Source: Acrocarpospora phusangensis (GTDB lineage Bacteria; Actinomycetota; Actinomycetes; Streptosporangiales; Streptosporangiaceae). From it: DNA of 64,000 nt. The notes below the pieces were generated by a model. It was given only the letters and a program-made list of their open reading frames with translations, searched no databases and was not told the origin of the DNA. A program made the position numbers and the translations under genes. Shown piece after piece: positions 41,557 through 52,858 of this stretch. The stretch is from positions 1-64,000 of the forward strand of contig NZ_BOOA01000017.1 in assembly GCF_016862995.1 (NCBI RefSeq), given 5' to 3'. Positions within the stretch are counted from its first letter, which is position 1. Every line of letters begins with the position of its first letter.

Positions 41557-42162
41557 ATGGGTGTTAGACCTGCCCGTCTCGAAGACGTCGACGCGGTGAC
41601 GAGCACCCAGATTCGGGCGTGGAAGCAGGGTTACCGGGAATTCCTGCCGCCTGGCCCGCTGGAGCAGATGACCGGGGCCGCGGCGGAGAAGATGTGGCGG
41701 CGCCAGTGGGACGAGGCCATCCTGTCCCCGCCCAGCCCCCGCCACCGGGTGCTCGTCGCGGTGGAGCGGGTCGTCATGGACACCGACCACTGGAGCGCTC
41801 TCGGGCCCGGAGGCATCCTGGCTCCGCCGTCGTACGAGCGGGCCTCCGACCGGGTGGTCGGGCTGGCCTCGCACGGGCCGGCCGAGGATCCCGACCTGCA
41901 TCCGGCGACCACCGCCGAACTGCTGACGCTCCTGGTGGACCCCAACCACATCCGGCGCGGGCACGGCAGCCGCCTGCTCAACGCGACCGTCGACCATCTC
42001 CGCGAAGACGGTTACAGCGCCGTTGTGACCTGGGTCTTCGCCGACAATCACCCGATGCTCGGGTTCCTGGAGTCCGCTGGGTGGGGTGAGGACATGGCCG
42101 AGCGGGTGCTCGACATGGGCCGCCCGATCCGGATGATCCGGCTGGGCACCGACATCAGCTGA
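41557..42162 (+). CDS. GNAT-family N-acetyltransferase
   Basis: 201 aa cytosolic enzyme that would move acetyl from acetyl-CoA to an amine. The CoA-binding motif is RRGHGSRLL; FADNHPMLGFLESAGW is the usual C-terminal GNAT segment. Start ATG 41557 has GAAAGGAG upstream. Substrate unknown. It lies 9 nt before menA on the same strand and may be co-transcribed. Confidence 0.88.
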   Translation: MGVRPARLEDVDAVTSTQIRAWKQGYREFLPPGPLEQMTGAAAEKMWRRQWDEAILSPPSPRHRVLVAVERVVMDTDHWSALGPGGILAPPSYERASDRVVGLASHGPAEDPDLHPATTAELLTLLVDPNHIRRGHGSRLLNATVDHLREDGYSAVVTWVFADNHPMLGFLESAGWGEDMAERVLDMGRPIRMIRLGTDIS

Positions 42163-42171
42163 GGCTTCATC

Positions 42172-43044
42172 GTGGCAACTCCTGCACAATGGCTGGCGGG
42201 CGCGCGCCCGCGTACCCTTCCCGCGGCCGTCGTTCCTGTGGCGGTCGGTACCGGGGTGGCGGTTCAGGCCGACGGCTGGGTCTGGTGGCGGGCGCTGCTG
42301 GCGCTGTTCGTGGCGCTCGCGCTGCAGGTCGGCGTCAACTACGCCAACGACTACAGCGATGGGGTGAAGGGCACCGACACCGATCGGGTCGGGCCGATGC
42401 GGCTGGTCGGTTCCGGTGTCGCGACCGGTCCCCAGGTGCTCCGGGCCGCCCTGGGCAGCTTCCTCGCCGCCGCCGTCGCCGGGCTCGTTCTCGTCATCGT
42501 CACGCGGGCGTGGTGGCTGCTCGCCGTCGGGGCGCTCAGCATCCTGGCCGCGTGGTTCTATACCGGCGGCTCCCGTCCGTACGGCTACCGCGCGCTCGGC
42601 GAGCTCTCCGTCTTCGTCTTCTTCGGGCTCGTCGCGGTGGCGGGCACCACGTACGTCCAGGTCGAAGGGCTTCCCTGGCTCGCCGTTGCCGCGGCCGTAC
42701 CCGTGGGGCTGCTCGCCTGCGCGCTCCTGATCGTCAACAACCTTCGCGACATCGCCACCGACACCCCCGCGGGCAAACGTACTCTCGCGGTCCTTCTCGG
42801 CGACCCCCGTACGCGGGCCCTCTACATCGCCTGCTTGCTCCTCCCCTTCGGCGTCGTCCTAGCCCTCACCCCCATCGCCCCCTTCACCGCCCTCACCCTC
42901 CTTTCGGGCTTCCTCGCCATCGCCCCCATCAAATCCATCCGCGAAGGCGCCACCGGCCCTGCCTTGATCGCCACCCTCCAACAAACCGCCCGCCTCCAAC
43001 TGGCCTTCGGCGCCCTCTTCACACTCGGCCTGGCGCTCTCCTGA
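42172..43044 (+). CDS. menA: 1,4-dihydroxy-2-naphthoate polyprenyltransferase
   Basis: Membrane UbiA-family prenyltransferase of menaquinone synthesis, 290 aa, about eight or nine helices. The Asp-rich metal motif is NYANDYSDGVKGTDTDR near residue 55 and the second conserved region is LLIVNNLRDIATDTPAGKRT. GTG start at 42172 with a weak TGAGG upstream. No other menaquinone gene is in the window. Confidence 0.92.
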   Translation: MATPAQWLAGARPRTLPAAVVPVAVGTGVAVQADGWVWWRALLALFVALALQVGVNYANDYSDGVKGTDTDRVGPMRLVGSGVATGPQVLRAALGSFLAAAVAGLVLVIVTRAWWLLAVGALSILAAWFYTGGSRPYGYRALGELSVFVFFGLVAVAGTTYVQVEGLPWLAVAAAVPVGLLACALLIVNNLRDIATDTPAGKRTLAVLLGDPRTRALYIACLLLPFGVVLALTPIAPFTALTLLSGFLAIAPIKSIREGATGPALIATLQQTARLQLAFGALFTLGLALS

Positions 43045-43221
43045 CATCTGACGGGGGTTCTCCCACCCGCCCACCCTTTCTGAGCTGGCGCTCTGCCCGC
43101 CCCGCCCCGCTCCGGCCACGGCCACCACTCTGCAGTACTCGCACGCGGGACCATCGGCATGACCGCGGCACTGCAGTGCTTGCGGTCGCGACCTGGCCTC
43201 GCCGGCTGGTCGCCCTGGGGA

Positions 43222-43934
43222 TCACGCGTCGGCTGGCAGGGGTTCGCCGGTTTCCAGGAGCGTCTTGAGGCTTGCCACCACGTTCGGCCAGCCGTGGCTG
43301 ACCATCTCGGCCAGGGCCGATCCGGGCTCGAAGCCGTCGTGTATGACGGTGAGTTTCACGACCTGTGCGGACTCCTCGATCGTGAAGGTGACCTTTGAGC
43401 GGGTTTCGCCGGACAGCCGGGAGAGCAGTTCGTCGTCCCAGCCGAAGCGTTTGGCGAGTTCCGGGGTGACGGTGTGCCAGCTGTAGGAGAGGAGCCGACG
43501 GACCAGTCCGTGGTGAACTCCGTGGCCCAGTAGCGGCGGGTGAAGGCGGGGTCGGTCAGCGCCTGCCAGAGCTTCTGCGGGGTGGTTCGGATGTAGGTGG
43601 TGTAGACGAAGGTCGGCGCGTCCATCGGGGTCTCCTCTAGGGCGAGTTTCAGGTCCGCCAGGGCTTGGACCCTGGCCCGGTCGTAACGGCTGATCCACCG
43701 GTGGGCGATCTCGTGCACGGGCGCGGCGTTGAGGTAGTGCAGCTTCTCCCGGCCCCGCCGCACGGTGGCGACGAGCCCGGCCTCCTCCAGCACCGCGAGG
43801 TGCTTGCTGACGGACTGCCTGGCCATGTCGAGTCCCGCGCACAGCTCACGCAGCGTCTGCCCGTTGCGGGCGTTGAGCGAGTCGAGCAGCGCGCGCCGGC
43901 TCGGATCGGCCAGCGCCTTGAACACCTCGTCCAT
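43222..43934 (-). pseudogene. ArsR-AHSA1 (SRPBCC) regulator broken by an internal deletion and frameshift
   Basis: The N-terminal part from ATG 43934 is an intact ArsR winged helix (FKALADPSRRALLDSL, RQSVSKHLAVLEEAGLV) followed by the start of an AHSA1 domain up to FTTDWSV. The reading then shifts at about 43495-43505: the expected C-terminal half, RRLLSYSWHTVTPELAKRFG to TLLETGEPLPADA, continues in another frame to 43222. Relatives are single chains with roughly 20-30 more residues at this point, so a deletion of a length not divisible by three is likely. The ArsR part alone (192 aa with a foreign tail) might still bind DNA. A sequencing error cannot be excluded. Confidence 0.7.
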
Positions 43935-43970
43935 GCCCGCCCTCGTCCCCGGATTGCCACCTGTCGATAT

Positions 43971-44020
43971 GCAGCCAAAAGGCTGCCTTTAACTTAGGCA
44001 GCCAAAAGGCTGCATGTCAA
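43971..44020 (-). promoter_or_regulatory. Promoter with two ArsR-type operators
   Basis: GCAGCC-AAAA-GGCTGC occurs twice, 43971-43986 and 43998-44013, 27 bp apart. On the minus strand TTGACA (complement of 44015-44020), an 18-bp spacer and TAAGTT (complement of 43991-43996) make a good promoter; one operator fills the spacer and the other follows the -10. This is a classic autorepression layout. Confidence 0.8.
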
Positions 44021-44059
44021 GACGCGCCTACGCAGGGCGCACTCGGGAGCTGATCCAGC

Positions 44060-44150
44060 AATGGACACCCGCAAGGCAATGACACCCGCAGGGGTGCGCG
44101 CGGGGACGCCCGCAGGGCGACGAGCTGGGTGGCCCGCAGGGCAATGAAGG
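44060..44150. repeat. Degenerate short repeats with a CCCGCAGGG core
   Basis: CCCGCARGG recurs at 44068, 44085, 44109 and 44133 (offsets 17, 24, 24). It lies in the 230-bp gap between the ArsR promoter and the MFS gene; I see no gene there. Confidence 0.6.
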
Positions 44151-44250
44151 GTGGGCGGGTGGGAGAAACCCTGCGGACAATCGCGTGGCGGCACAACGTG
44201 GCTAGTCATGGTCGGTGAGCCCGCGCGTGACCAGGAGCAGCGTTTGGTCG

Positions 44251-45462
44251 TCAGGTTCGGCCGGACGTGCGTGGGCGGATCGCGTCGCGCAGGAGGAGTG
44301 TGGTGGCCACGCTGCTCACCCCGGTCAGGGCGATCACGAGGCCGACCGAAAGGAATTCCGCGAACACGCCGAAGACTAGGGGTCCGATCCCCTGGATGGT
44401 CATGGTGGTTGTGTTGAGCAGCGCGAACCCCTGTCCCTGGAGCTCGGACGGTACCGCCTCCAGAAAGCGTCGCTGCAGGCCGAGCAGGTAGGCGGATCCC
44501 ACCCCAGTGATCACGTACGCCGCGGCGACCGCCGGATACGGCAGGTCCAGGACGAGCGCGAGCGAAGGCGTACCCATGATCAGCAGCAATGGCAGGACAA
44601 GTCGTTCTCGGGTGGCAGGCCCGAATGCCCGCCCGACCACGACGTCGCCGATGAGCATGCCGACCGACGTGGCCGCCAACAGCAGGCCGGTCTCCGTCGG
44701 GCCGAACGCACGCTGCGCGGAGTACGGAATGAGCAAGCTTCCCGCCGCGGCCAAGTACGCGGCCGGCAGGCAGTGGACCATGATCAGCTTGGCGACCCCG
44801 GGGGCGGCGACGAGCGCGGCGTTACCCTGCAAGGTCTTACGCACGATCGACCCACCCACGCGAACCACCTCGGTGCGCGACAGGAACAGGCGGCTGATCA
44901 CCAACGCGAGCAGGTGCGCCCCCGCGGTGACCAGCATCGTCCGCTCCACGCCCAGCCACGTGGTCAACGCCCCACCAGCGGCCATCCCCACCAACTGCGC
45001 CGCAACCGCGACCAGGTAGTTCAGCGAACGCCCAAGCACGTAGGTATCGCCGGTGAGGATCTCCGCCAGGACTCGGCCCGCGGCCCCGGTGGTGACCGGC
45101 GTCAGACAGGCCACGGCCGCGACGAGCAGCAGGCTCACCGCGACCGGGAGGTGCGCGAACGCGAGCAGCAGTCCGACCGCGCACTGGAGTGCGTAGCCCG
45201 TGGTGATGAGGGTCCGCGGCGAGAACCGATCCGCCATCGCGGCCAGAAACAGGCCGCCCGCCGCTTGGGGAAGGAAGCCGATCGTGAACGCCACCGCCGT
45301 CAGCAACGGAGAGCTGGTCTGGCTGAACACCAGCACCGCCAGCGCGACGGACCGCAGCGTGTCCGACATGACGCCAAGCAGCCGAGCGGCGAACAGGGCA
45401 CGGAACTGGGTGACCGCGAAGACCTGGCCATAGGTGGCCTTCGTCGTGAACGTATCGGTCAT
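44251..45462 (-). CDS. MFS transporter (12-TM type)
   Basis: Membrane carrier, 403 aa with about 12 helices. MFS features: ALFAARLLGVMSDTLRSVALAVLVF at the start, LAAMADRFSPRTLIT (motif A-like loop), and a C-half AFGPATRERLVLPLLL. ATG 45462 with GGGGAG upstream at a long spacing. Resembles macrolide-efflux-like MFS proteins, but the substrate is not evident. Confidence 0.85.
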   Translation of the reverse strand: MTDTFTTKATYGQVFAVTQFRALFAARLLGVMSDTLRSVALAVLVFSQTSSPLLTAVAFTIGFLPQAAGGLFLAAMADRFSPRTLITTGYALQCAVGLLLAFAHLPVAVSLLLVAAVACLTPVTTGAAGRVLAEILTGDTYVLGRSLNYLVAVAAQLVGMAAGGALTTWLGVERTMLVTAGAHLLALVISRLFLSRTEVVRVGGSIVRKTLQGNAALVAAPGVAKLIMVHCLPAAYLAAAGSLLIPYSAQRAFGPTETGLLLAATSVGMLIGDVVVGRAFGPATRERLVLPLLLIMGTPSLALVLDLPYPAVAAAYVITGVGSAYLLGLQRRFLEAVPSELQGQGFALLNTTTMTIQGIGPLVFGVFAEFLSVGLVIALTGVSSVATTLLLRDAIRPRTSGRT

Positions 45463-45538
45463 GAACTGGGATGCTCCCCGAAACTTCCTTGGGCCGAACC
45501 GCGCCTACCGGTTGATCGCGGCGATACCGGGCCCGTAA

Positions 45539-45688
45539 CTAGCAGCGGCGTTTGCTCATCAGGTTCGGCAGGGCTCGGGGACAGAACGCGATATCCCAGC
45601 CGATCGTGGCGTGGCTTCGCGCCACGACGGCTCCGATGCCGACGGTGCGTCCGCCCGCACCGGTGATGAGAGCGACGGGTCGGGACAT
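45539..45688 (-). pseudogene. Remnant of a short-chain dehydrogenase N-terminus
   Basis: MSRPVALITGAGGRTVGIGA followed by VVARSHATIGWDIAFC reads like the first beta strand, cofactor loop and first helix of an SDR with two extra residues in the loop, then ends after 49 residues (SKRRC-stop). The remaining 200 residues of an SDR are absent in all frames nearby. It lies just upstream of the MFS gene on the same strand. Confidence 0.55.
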
Positions 45689-46019
45689 AGGGGCGTCGTG
45701 TTCGGCATGGGTGGGATCCTGGTTCACCATGGCTGTCGCCTCAACTGCTTTTCGGCCCGGGGACTGAAGGGGATTCGCCTGCGGTGATACCGCCACTTCG
45801 CGGCTAACCGCGGAGACCCGGGCGAAGCAGCCGGATACCCGGCGCCCGCTGGGCGAGCCGATAGGACTCAGTGCCGGTCTCAATGATGTCGCTCCCGCAG
45901 GGGACCGGCGAACGCTGTCACCTGTCTCCGGCACAACCAGGCCGGAAAGGTTGGGCAGCGGCGAAGTGGGTGAGAACCCCGGCAAGCGGGAGTCGGCTTG
46001 CCGGGGGTGGGGTCAGATG
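45689..46019. other. 331-bp stretch without a clear gene
   Basis: Between the SDR remnant and the dapB-tail repeats. The SDR frame stays open upstream to 45985 but is low in protein-like content. Features seen are a hairpin TTCGCGG-CTAA-CCGCGGA near 45799 and the terminator at 45977. Confidence 0.45.
45977..46006 (-). terminator. Terminator downstream of dapB and its tail repeats
   Basis: A perfect 11-bp stem CCCCGGCAAGC (45977-45987) / GCTTGCCGGGG (45996-46006) with an 8-base loop. Confidence 0.75.
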
Positions 46020-47253
<1,234 letters not shown>

Positions 47254-47282
47254 CCAGAGGCCCGCATAACGCGGGCCTCTGG
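47254..47282 (-). terminator. Terminator after the M16 peptidase gene
   Basis: A perfect 12-bp stem CCAGAGGCCCGC/GCGGGCCTCTGG with loop ATAAC, directly next to the stop codon. Confidence 0.88.
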
Positions 47283-48602
47283 TCAGGCGATGGCGTAGCT
47301 GAAGTCCTTGTCGCCGTAGGGGCCGATGACGGCGAGGGTCAGGGGACGGCTGAGGATGGTGGACGCGATGTCGGCGATGGCGTCGGGGGTGACGGACTCG
47401 ATTCGGGTGAGAACCTCGTCGACCGACATCAAGTGGTCGTAGACGAGTTCGCTCTTGCCGATTCTGGACATCCGGGAACCGGTGTCCTCCAGGCCGAGTA
47501 CGAGACCGCCCCGCATCTGGCCCTTCCCGCGCGCGATCTCCTCATCGGTGAGCCCGTCGGCGACCACCCTGGCCACCTCGTCCCTGCAGATCTTCAACAC
47601 ATCGTCGATCTTGGACGGCAGGCACCCGACGTAGATCCCGAACTGCCCGGTGTCCGCGTACTGCGAGGTGTAGCTGTACGCGGAGTAGGCCAGCCCGCGC
47701 TTCTCCCGGATCTCCTGGAACAGCCGCGACGACATGCCGCCCCCGAGCGCCGCGTTCAGCACCCCGAGCGCGAACCGCCGCTCGTCGGTCCTGCTGACGC
47801 CGGTGGTCCCGAGCACCAGGTTGGCCTGCTCGGTCGGCCGGTCCACGACCCGCACGCCGGAGCGTTCGGCCACGCCGGGGCCGTCCAGCCGGGGCGCGAT
47901 CGGCTCGCCGGTCCCGCCGAACGCGCCGGCCCGCTCGTAGGCGGCCGCCACCAGCTCGACCACCCGCTCGTGCGACACGTTCCCCGCCACCGAGATGACG
48001 GTGTGCGAGGGCAGGTAGTACCGCTGGTAGTACTCGTGGATGCGGTCCCGGGTGAGGGCGTTGATGGAGTCGTCGTTGCCGAGGATGGGCCGCCCGATGG
48101 GCGTGTCGCCGTAGAGCTGCTCGGCGAAGGCCTCGTGCACCACGTCGGAGGGGTCGTCGTCGTGCATGGCGATCTCCTCCAGGATCACGCCACGCTCGGA
48201 CTCCACGTCCGCGTCGCTGATCAGCGAGGAGGTCACCACGTCGGCCAGGACGTCGATGGCCAGCGGCAGGTCCTCGTCCAGGACCCGCGCGTAGTAGCAG
48301 GTGTACTCCTTGGCGGTGAACGCGTTGATCTCGCCGCCGATGCCCTCGATGGAGGCGGAGATCTCCATCGCGTCCCTGGTCGGAGTGCCCTTGAACAGCA
48401 GGTGCTCCAGGAAGTGGGTGGCCCCCGTGTGCTCGGGGGCCTCGTCCCGCGACCCGATGCCCACCCAGGCGCCGACCGCGACGCTGCGCACGGTCGGCAT
48501 GGTCTCGGTCACCACCCGGAGCCCGCCGGGAAGGACGGTGCGGCGTACGACGCCGGCGCCGTCCTTCCCGGGGAACAACGTGCTGGTGGTGGTCACGCTC
48601 AC
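47283..48602 (-). CDS. M16-family zinc metallopeptidase (processing-peptidase-like)
   Basis: 439 aa. The inverted zinc motif HFLEH (63-67) and the downstream ligand glutamate ([12 protein letters not shown], about 142) are present, with a second inactive M16 half ([16 protein letters not shown] onward). The GTG start at 48602 overlaps the pnp stop by four bases (GTGA). pnp followed by an M16 gene and dapB is the usual actinobacterial order. Confidence 0.93.
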   Translation of the reverse strand: MSVTTTSTLFPGKDGAGVVRRTVLPGGLRVVTETMPTVRSVAVGAWVGIGSRDEAPEHTGATHFLEHLLFKGTPTRDAMEISASIEGIGGEINAFTAKEYTCYYARVLDEDLPLAIDVLADVVTSSLISDADVESERGVILEEIAMHDDDPSDVVHEAFAEQLYGDTPIGRPILGNDDSINALTRDRIHEYYQRYYLPSHTVISVAGNVSHERVVELVAAAYERAGAFGGTGEPIAPRLDGPGVAERSGVRVVDRPTEQANLVLGTTGVSRTDERRFALGVLNAALGGGMSSRLFQEIREKRGLAYSAYSYTSQYADTGQFGIYVGCLPSKIDDVLKICRDEVARVVADGLTDEEIARGKGQMRGGLVLGLEDTGSRMSRIGKSELVYDHLMSVDEVLTRIESVTPDAIADIASTILSRPLTLAVIGPYGDKDFSYAIA

Positions 48603-50932
48603 GAGTTGCGCTCGTCGCGCCCGCCGCGGGTGCGGCTGCGGCGCGGCCGGTCGGACCGCTCGTCGCGGGACTCCCGGGACTCCCTGGGCTCCCTGGGCTC
48701 GCGCGCCTCGGGCGCGGGCTCGGGCTCGCCGGCCTCGGCGCGGGCCGCCTTCTCGGCGGCCTCCTTCTCCACGACCTCGACCGGGACCAGGGACAGCTTG
48801 CCGCGCGCGTCGATCTCGGCGATCTCCACCTGGATCTTCTCGCCGACGCCCATCACGTCCTCGACGTTCTCGATCCGCTTGCCGCCGTGCAGCTTGCGGA
48901 TCTGGGAGACGTGCAGCAGTCCGTCCTTGCCGGGCATCAGCGAGACGAACGCGCCGAAGGCGGCGATCTTGACGACCGTGCCCAGGTAGCGCTCGCCGAC
49001 CTCCGGCATGTGCGGGTTGGCGATCGCGTTGATCGCGCTGCGCGCCGCCTCGGCCGCCGGGCCGTCGGTGGCGCCGATGTAGATGGTGCCGTCGTCCTCG
49101 ATGGTGATCTCGGCGCCGGTGTCGTCCTGGATCTGGTTGATCATCTTGCCCTTGGGGCCGATGACTTCGCCGATCTTGTCGACCGGGACCTTGATGGTGA
49201 TGATCCGCGGCGCGGTCGGGTTCATCTCGGCCGGCGAGTCGATGGCCTCCTGCATGACGTCCAGGATGGCCAGGCGGGCCCCGCGGGCCTGCTTGAGCGC
49301 GGCCGCCAGCACCGAGGCCGGGATTCCGTCCAGCTTGGTGTCCAGCTGCAGCGCGGTGATGACGTCCTTGGTGCCGGCGACCTTGAAGTCCATGTCGCCC
49401 ATGGCGTCCTCGGCGCCGAGGATGTCGGTCAGCGTGATGAACTGGTCGCCCTCGCCGATGAGGCCCATCGCGATGCCCGCGACCATCTCCTTCAGCGGCA
49501 CACCCGCGTCCAGCAGCGCCATCGTGGAGGCACAGACCGAACCCATCGAGGTGGAGCCGTTGGAGCCGAGCGCCTCGGACACCTGGCGGATCGCGTACGG
49601 GAACTCCTCGCGGGTCGGCAGCACCGGGATGAGCGCCCGCTCGGCCAGCGCGCCGTGGCCGATCTCACGCCGCTTGGGCGAGCCCACCCGGCCGGTCTCG
49701 CCGGTGGAGTACGGCGGGAAGTTGTAGTTGTGCATGTACCGCTTGGTGCGCTCGGGGTTGAGCGTGTCGATCATCTGCTCCATGCGGAGCATGTTCAGCG
49801 TGGTGATGCCCAGGATCTGGGTCTCGCCGCGCTCGAACAGGGCCGAGCCGTGCACCCGCGGCACCACGTGGACCTCGGCGTTGAGCTGCCGGATGTCCTT
49901 CGGGCCACGCCCGTCGATGCGCACGCCCTCGTTGATCACGCGTTCCCGCATGAGCTTCTTGGTGACGCTGCGGAAGGCGGCGGAGATCTCCTTCTCCCGG
50001 CCTTCGAAGTCGGCCAGCAGCTTCTCCGCGGCCAGCGCCTTGACCCGGTCGATCTCGGTCTCGCGGTCCTGCTTGGCGGCGATGGTGAGCGCCGTGGCCA
50101 GCTCGCTGCGGATCGCGCTCTCCACTGCCTGGTACGCGTCCTCCTGGTAGTCCAGGAAGATCGGGTACTCGGCGGTCTCCTTGGCGGCCACCTCGGCCAC
50201 CTTGGACTGCGCGTCGCACAGCACCTTGATGAACGGCTTGGCCGCCTCCAGGCCCTGGGCGATGGTCTCCTCGGTGGGCGCGACCGCGCCCTCGGCGACC
50301 AGCTTCAGCGTGTCCTTGGTGGACTCCGCCTCCACCATCATGATCGCGACGTCGCCGTCGGCGAGCACGCGGCCGGCCACGACCATGTCGAAGGTCGCGC
50401 CCTCCAGCTCGGTGTGGGTGGGGAAGGCCACCCACTGGCCGCTGATGAGCGCCACCCGGACGCCGCCGATGGGGCCGGAGAACGGCAGCCCGGCGAGCTG
50501 GGTGGACAGGCTCGCCGCGTTGATCGCGACCACGTCGTAGAGGTGGTCGGGGTGAAGCGACATGACCGTCGCCACGACCTGGATCTCGTTGCGCAGGCCC
50601 TTGACGAAGGACGGGCGCAGCGGCCGGTCGATCAGGCGGCAGGTGAGGATCGCGTCCTCGGACGGCCGGCCCTCACGCCGGAAGAACGAGCCGGGGATGC
50701 GGCCCGCCGCGTACATGCGCTCCTCGACGTCCACCGTGAGCGGGAAGAAGTCGAGGTTCTCCTTGGGGCTCTTGGAAGCCGTGGTCGCGGACAGGACCAT
50801 GGTCTCGTCGTCCAGGTAGACGACGGCGGAACCGGCCGCCTGCCGGGCCAGCCGCCCGGTCTCGAACCGGATGGTACGCGTGCCGAATGAGCCGTTGTCG
50901 ATGACGGCTTCCGTGCTGTGGACACCCTCCAC
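48599..50932 (-). CDS. pnp: Polyribonucleotide nucleotidyltransferase
   Basis: 3'-5' phosphorolytic exoribonuclease and RNA polymerase of the cytosol. 777 aa from the GTG at 50932 ([13 protein letters not shown]), which has AAGGAGG 6 nt upstream; the frame stays open further upstream but that is the leader. Two RNase PH cores, a KH domain ([20 protein letters not shown]) and an S1 domain ([15 protein letters not shown]) are in order. The C-terminus is an Arg/Asp/Ser-rich tail of about 30 residues. Confidence 0.96.
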   Translation of the reverse strand: MEGVHSTEAVIDNGSFGTRTIRFETGRLARQAAGSAVVYLDDETMVLSATTASKSPKENLDFFPLTVDVEERMYAAGRIPGSFFRREGRPSEDAILTCRLIDRPLRPSFVKGLRNEIQVVATVMSLHPDHLYDVVAINAASLSTQLAGLPFSGPIGGVRVALISGQWVAFPTHTELEGATFDMVVAGRVLADGDVAIMMVEAESTKDTLKLVAEGAVAPTEETIAQGLEAAKPFIKVLCDAQSKVAEVAAKETAEYPIFLDYQEDAYQAVESAIRSELATALTIAAKQDRETEIDRVKALAAEKLLADFEGREKEISAAFRSVTKKLMRERVINEGVRIDGRGPKDIRQLNAEVHVVPRVHGSALFERGETQILGITTLNMLRMEQMIDTLNPERTKRYMHNYNFPPYSTGETGRVGSPKRREIGHGALAERALIPVLPTREEFPYAIRQVSEALGSNGSTSMGSVCASTMALLDAGVPLKEMVAGIAMGLIGEGDQFITLTDILGAEDAMGDMDFKVAGTKDVITALQLDTKLDGIPASVLAAALKQARGARLAILDVMQEAIDSPAEMNPTAPRIITIKVPVDKIGEVIGPKGKMINQIQDDTGAEITIEDDGTIYIGATDGPAAEAARSAINAIANPHMPEVGERYLGTVVKIAAFGAFVSLMPGKDGLLHVSQIRKLHGGKRIENVEDVMGVGEKIQVEIAEIDARGKLSLVPVEVVEKEAAEKAARAEAGEPEPAPEAREPREPRESRESRDERSDRPRRSRTRGGRDERNS

Positions 50933-50994
50933 GGGGGACCTCCTTTTCGGTCGGTCACCCCACGTCCGTGAGTGTTGCGCCGGCTCCCCGTTGG

Positions 50995-51066
50995 TGCAGT
51001 GCCGGTCTTCGATCGAAGCGCCCGGTTCACCTTGACCGGGGGCCACTACCGAGGACCGGCCCTCTC
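50995..51066 (-). ncRNA. Actino-pnp-like structured leader of pnp
   Basis: Read on the minus strand, GGCCGGTC near the 5' side can pair with GACCGGC near the 3' side; enclosed are hairpins CCCGGT/ACCGGG (loop CAAGGTGA) and CTTCGATCGAAG. This multi-stem shape in a 311-bp rpsO-pnp gap fits the Actino-pnp RNA motif known before pnp in actinobacteria. Assignment is from memory of the motif and the position; a covariance search would decide. Confidence 0.65.
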
Positions 51067-51207
51067 ACGCCGCGGGATCGCGCGTGTCGTGCTTGCTGTG
51101 CGGACGCGGGGCACTGGTTCTCGGGGTCGAGTCCGCCTTCCGGCTTCCTCTCCCTTTCGGCTATTCAGTTTTCCTGCGGGCCTCGTGCTTACGAGACTCG
51201 TATATGG

Positions 51208-51240
51208 GAAAGGAGCGGCGAAGGTGTCGCCGCTCCTTTC
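51208..51240 (-). terminator. Terminator after rpsO
   Basis: A perfect 14-bp stem GAAAGGAGCGGCGA/TCGCCGCTCCTTTC with loop AGGTG, three bases from the rpsO stop. In other bacteria rpsO-pnp hairpins are RNase III targets. Confidence 0.88.
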
Positions 51241-51243
51241 ACG

Positions 51244-51513
51244 CTATCGGCGCAGACCCAGCCGCTCGATCAGCGTACGGTACCGCGTGATGTCCTTGGC
51301 CTGCAGGTACTTGAGCAGGCGACGGCGGCGGCCGACCAGCAGGAGCAGGCCGCGGCGGCTGTGGTGGTCGTGCTTGTGCGTCTTGAGGTGCTCGGTGAGG
51401 TCGCTGATGCGCCGGCTCAGCAGCGCGATCTGGACCTCGGGCGAACCGGTGTCACCTTCGGCGGTGCCGTATTCGCTGATGATGGCCTTCGTGGTGGCGG
51501 TGTCGAGCGACAC
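51244..51513 (-). CDS. rpsO: 30S ribosomal protein S15
   Basis: 89 aa, exactly the usual size. Core motifs: [44 protein letters not shown]-type end. The GTG start at 51513 has AAGGAG upstream; the open frame eight codons further out is not needed. Binds 16S rRNA in the small subunit. Confidence 0.97.
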   Translation of the reverse strand: MSLDTATTKAIISEYGTAEGDTGSPEVQIALLSRRISDLTEHLKTHKHDHHSRRGLLLLVGRRRRLLKYLQAKDITRYRTLIERLGLRR

Positions 51514-51672
51514 TCTCACTCCTTCTTTGGGAGGCACGCGGTAAACGAATTTCCAAGCCCTCGAACGACCGTGCGTGCCTACAGTCGCCGTGACGAGGCC
51601 GACGAATACTCAGCCGACGCTCAAGGTTACCACCGCAGCTCAGCACCCCGACCTAGATCTGGCGGGGCCGGA

Positions 51673-52695
51673 TCAGGGCGACGGCATCCGGGCGCACGTC
51701 CGCAGGATCGTCCAGCGCACCTCCGCCTCGGCCCCGCCCGAGCGGATCCGCCAGCCCACCTGGGTCGACTCCCCGGCCGCGAGGGCGTCGTCCGGGTCCA
51801 GGGCCGCGATCAGCACCTTGACCGCCTGCGCCCGCTCCCCGTCCAGCCCCGGGAGCATGGTGCGCAGGCCCGCCCGCAGCGCCGCCGCGTCCAGCCGGCC
51901 GCCGGCGCCCATGGGCCGCGACGCCATCGTGCCGATGGAGCGCAGCGCGGCCGTCACCTCGGGCCCGCTCACCCCCGTGTCGGCGACCGCCTGCCGGGCG
52001 GCCAGCACCGCGATCGTCCGGCGCCGCGCCGCCGGGTCGGCCAGGATGGCGGCGAACTCGGGATCCCGGGCGACCGGATGCTCGCGCAGCGCCAGCGGCA
52101 CCGGATCCACCGGCTTGCGGCGCAGGATGGTGTACCGGTCCAGGTTCTCGCCCAGGCGGTCCGCGTCCAGGCGCACACCGGTGATGCGCTCCCCCAGCGC
52201 CAGCGCCGCCTCCTTCCAGGTGTCCTCCGGCGAGCCCTCCGCGCACGGCAGGCCCTTCATCGGCTCGTCCAGCTCGTGCGGGGCCGCGCCCCAGCGTCCC
52301 GTCGCCTGCTGCACGTGGCCGATCCGCGCGCCCAGGCGGTACAGCGCGAACTCGGGGCGCTCGCCGAAGCTGACCGCGAAGGCCGTGCTCCGCTCGGACA
52401 GGCCGCGCATCACCTCGGGACGGATGGCCTCGGCGCCGCGCGGCTCCACGGACAGGGCCCAGCCGTCCTGGAGCTGGTCCAGGATGACGATGGCGGGGGC
52501 GTGCTCCCCGGCGCCGTCGGCCTCCTCGGCCACCTCCAGCAGCGTCTGCGGCGAGGGCCCGACCAGGTCCATGCCGAAATGTCGGGCCGCCAGGGGTTTC
52601 GTGGCGTCGCCGATCCAGCAGACGCAGGCGCCCTCGCGGAGGATCCAGTGCTTGTCGAGCAGGTGCCGGTAGTACTCAAGAAGATCGTCAGCCAT
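51673..52695 (-). CDS. DUF6461-like hypothetical protein
   Basis: 340 aa from MADDLLEYYRHLLDKHWILR. The first 190 residues (CVCWIGDATKPLAARHFGMD, YRLGARIGHVQQATGRWG) resemble the DUF6461 family; the rest is a helical Ala/Arg-rich domain. No catalytic signature is seen. Start is ATG 52695; the frame is open to 52800 but with low-complexity basic sequence. Inserted between ribF and rpsO, where many relatives have nothing. Confidence 0.65.
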   Translation of the reverse strand: MADDLLEYYRHLLDKHWILREGACVCWIGDATKPLAARHFGMDLVGPSPQTLLEVAEEADGAGEHAPAIVILDQLQDGWALSVEPRGAEAIRPEVMRGLSERSTAFAVSFGERPEFALYRLGARIGHVQQATGRWGAAPHELDEPMKGLPCAEGSPEDTWKEAALALGERITGVRLDADRLGENLDRYTILRRKPVDPVPLALREHPVARDPEFAAILADPAARRRTIAVLAARQAVADTGVSGPEVTAALRSIGTMASRPMGAGGRLDAAALRAGLRTMLPGLDGERAQAVKVLIAALDPDDALAAGESTQVGWRIRSGGAEAEVRWTILRTCARMPSP

Positions 52696-52858
52696 GTGCT
52701 GCCGCCAGTGAAAGCCGGGGTCCCGCCCGCGGGCGCGCGAGCGGGACCAAGTCGGATAGTCGTACCGTGCACGCCGGTCCCAGGAGCGGGGTTCCGGCAC
52801 TCTGGGAAGTCAGCCAACACCAGAGAGATAGTTCACGGCGACATTACGCCCGGATCGG

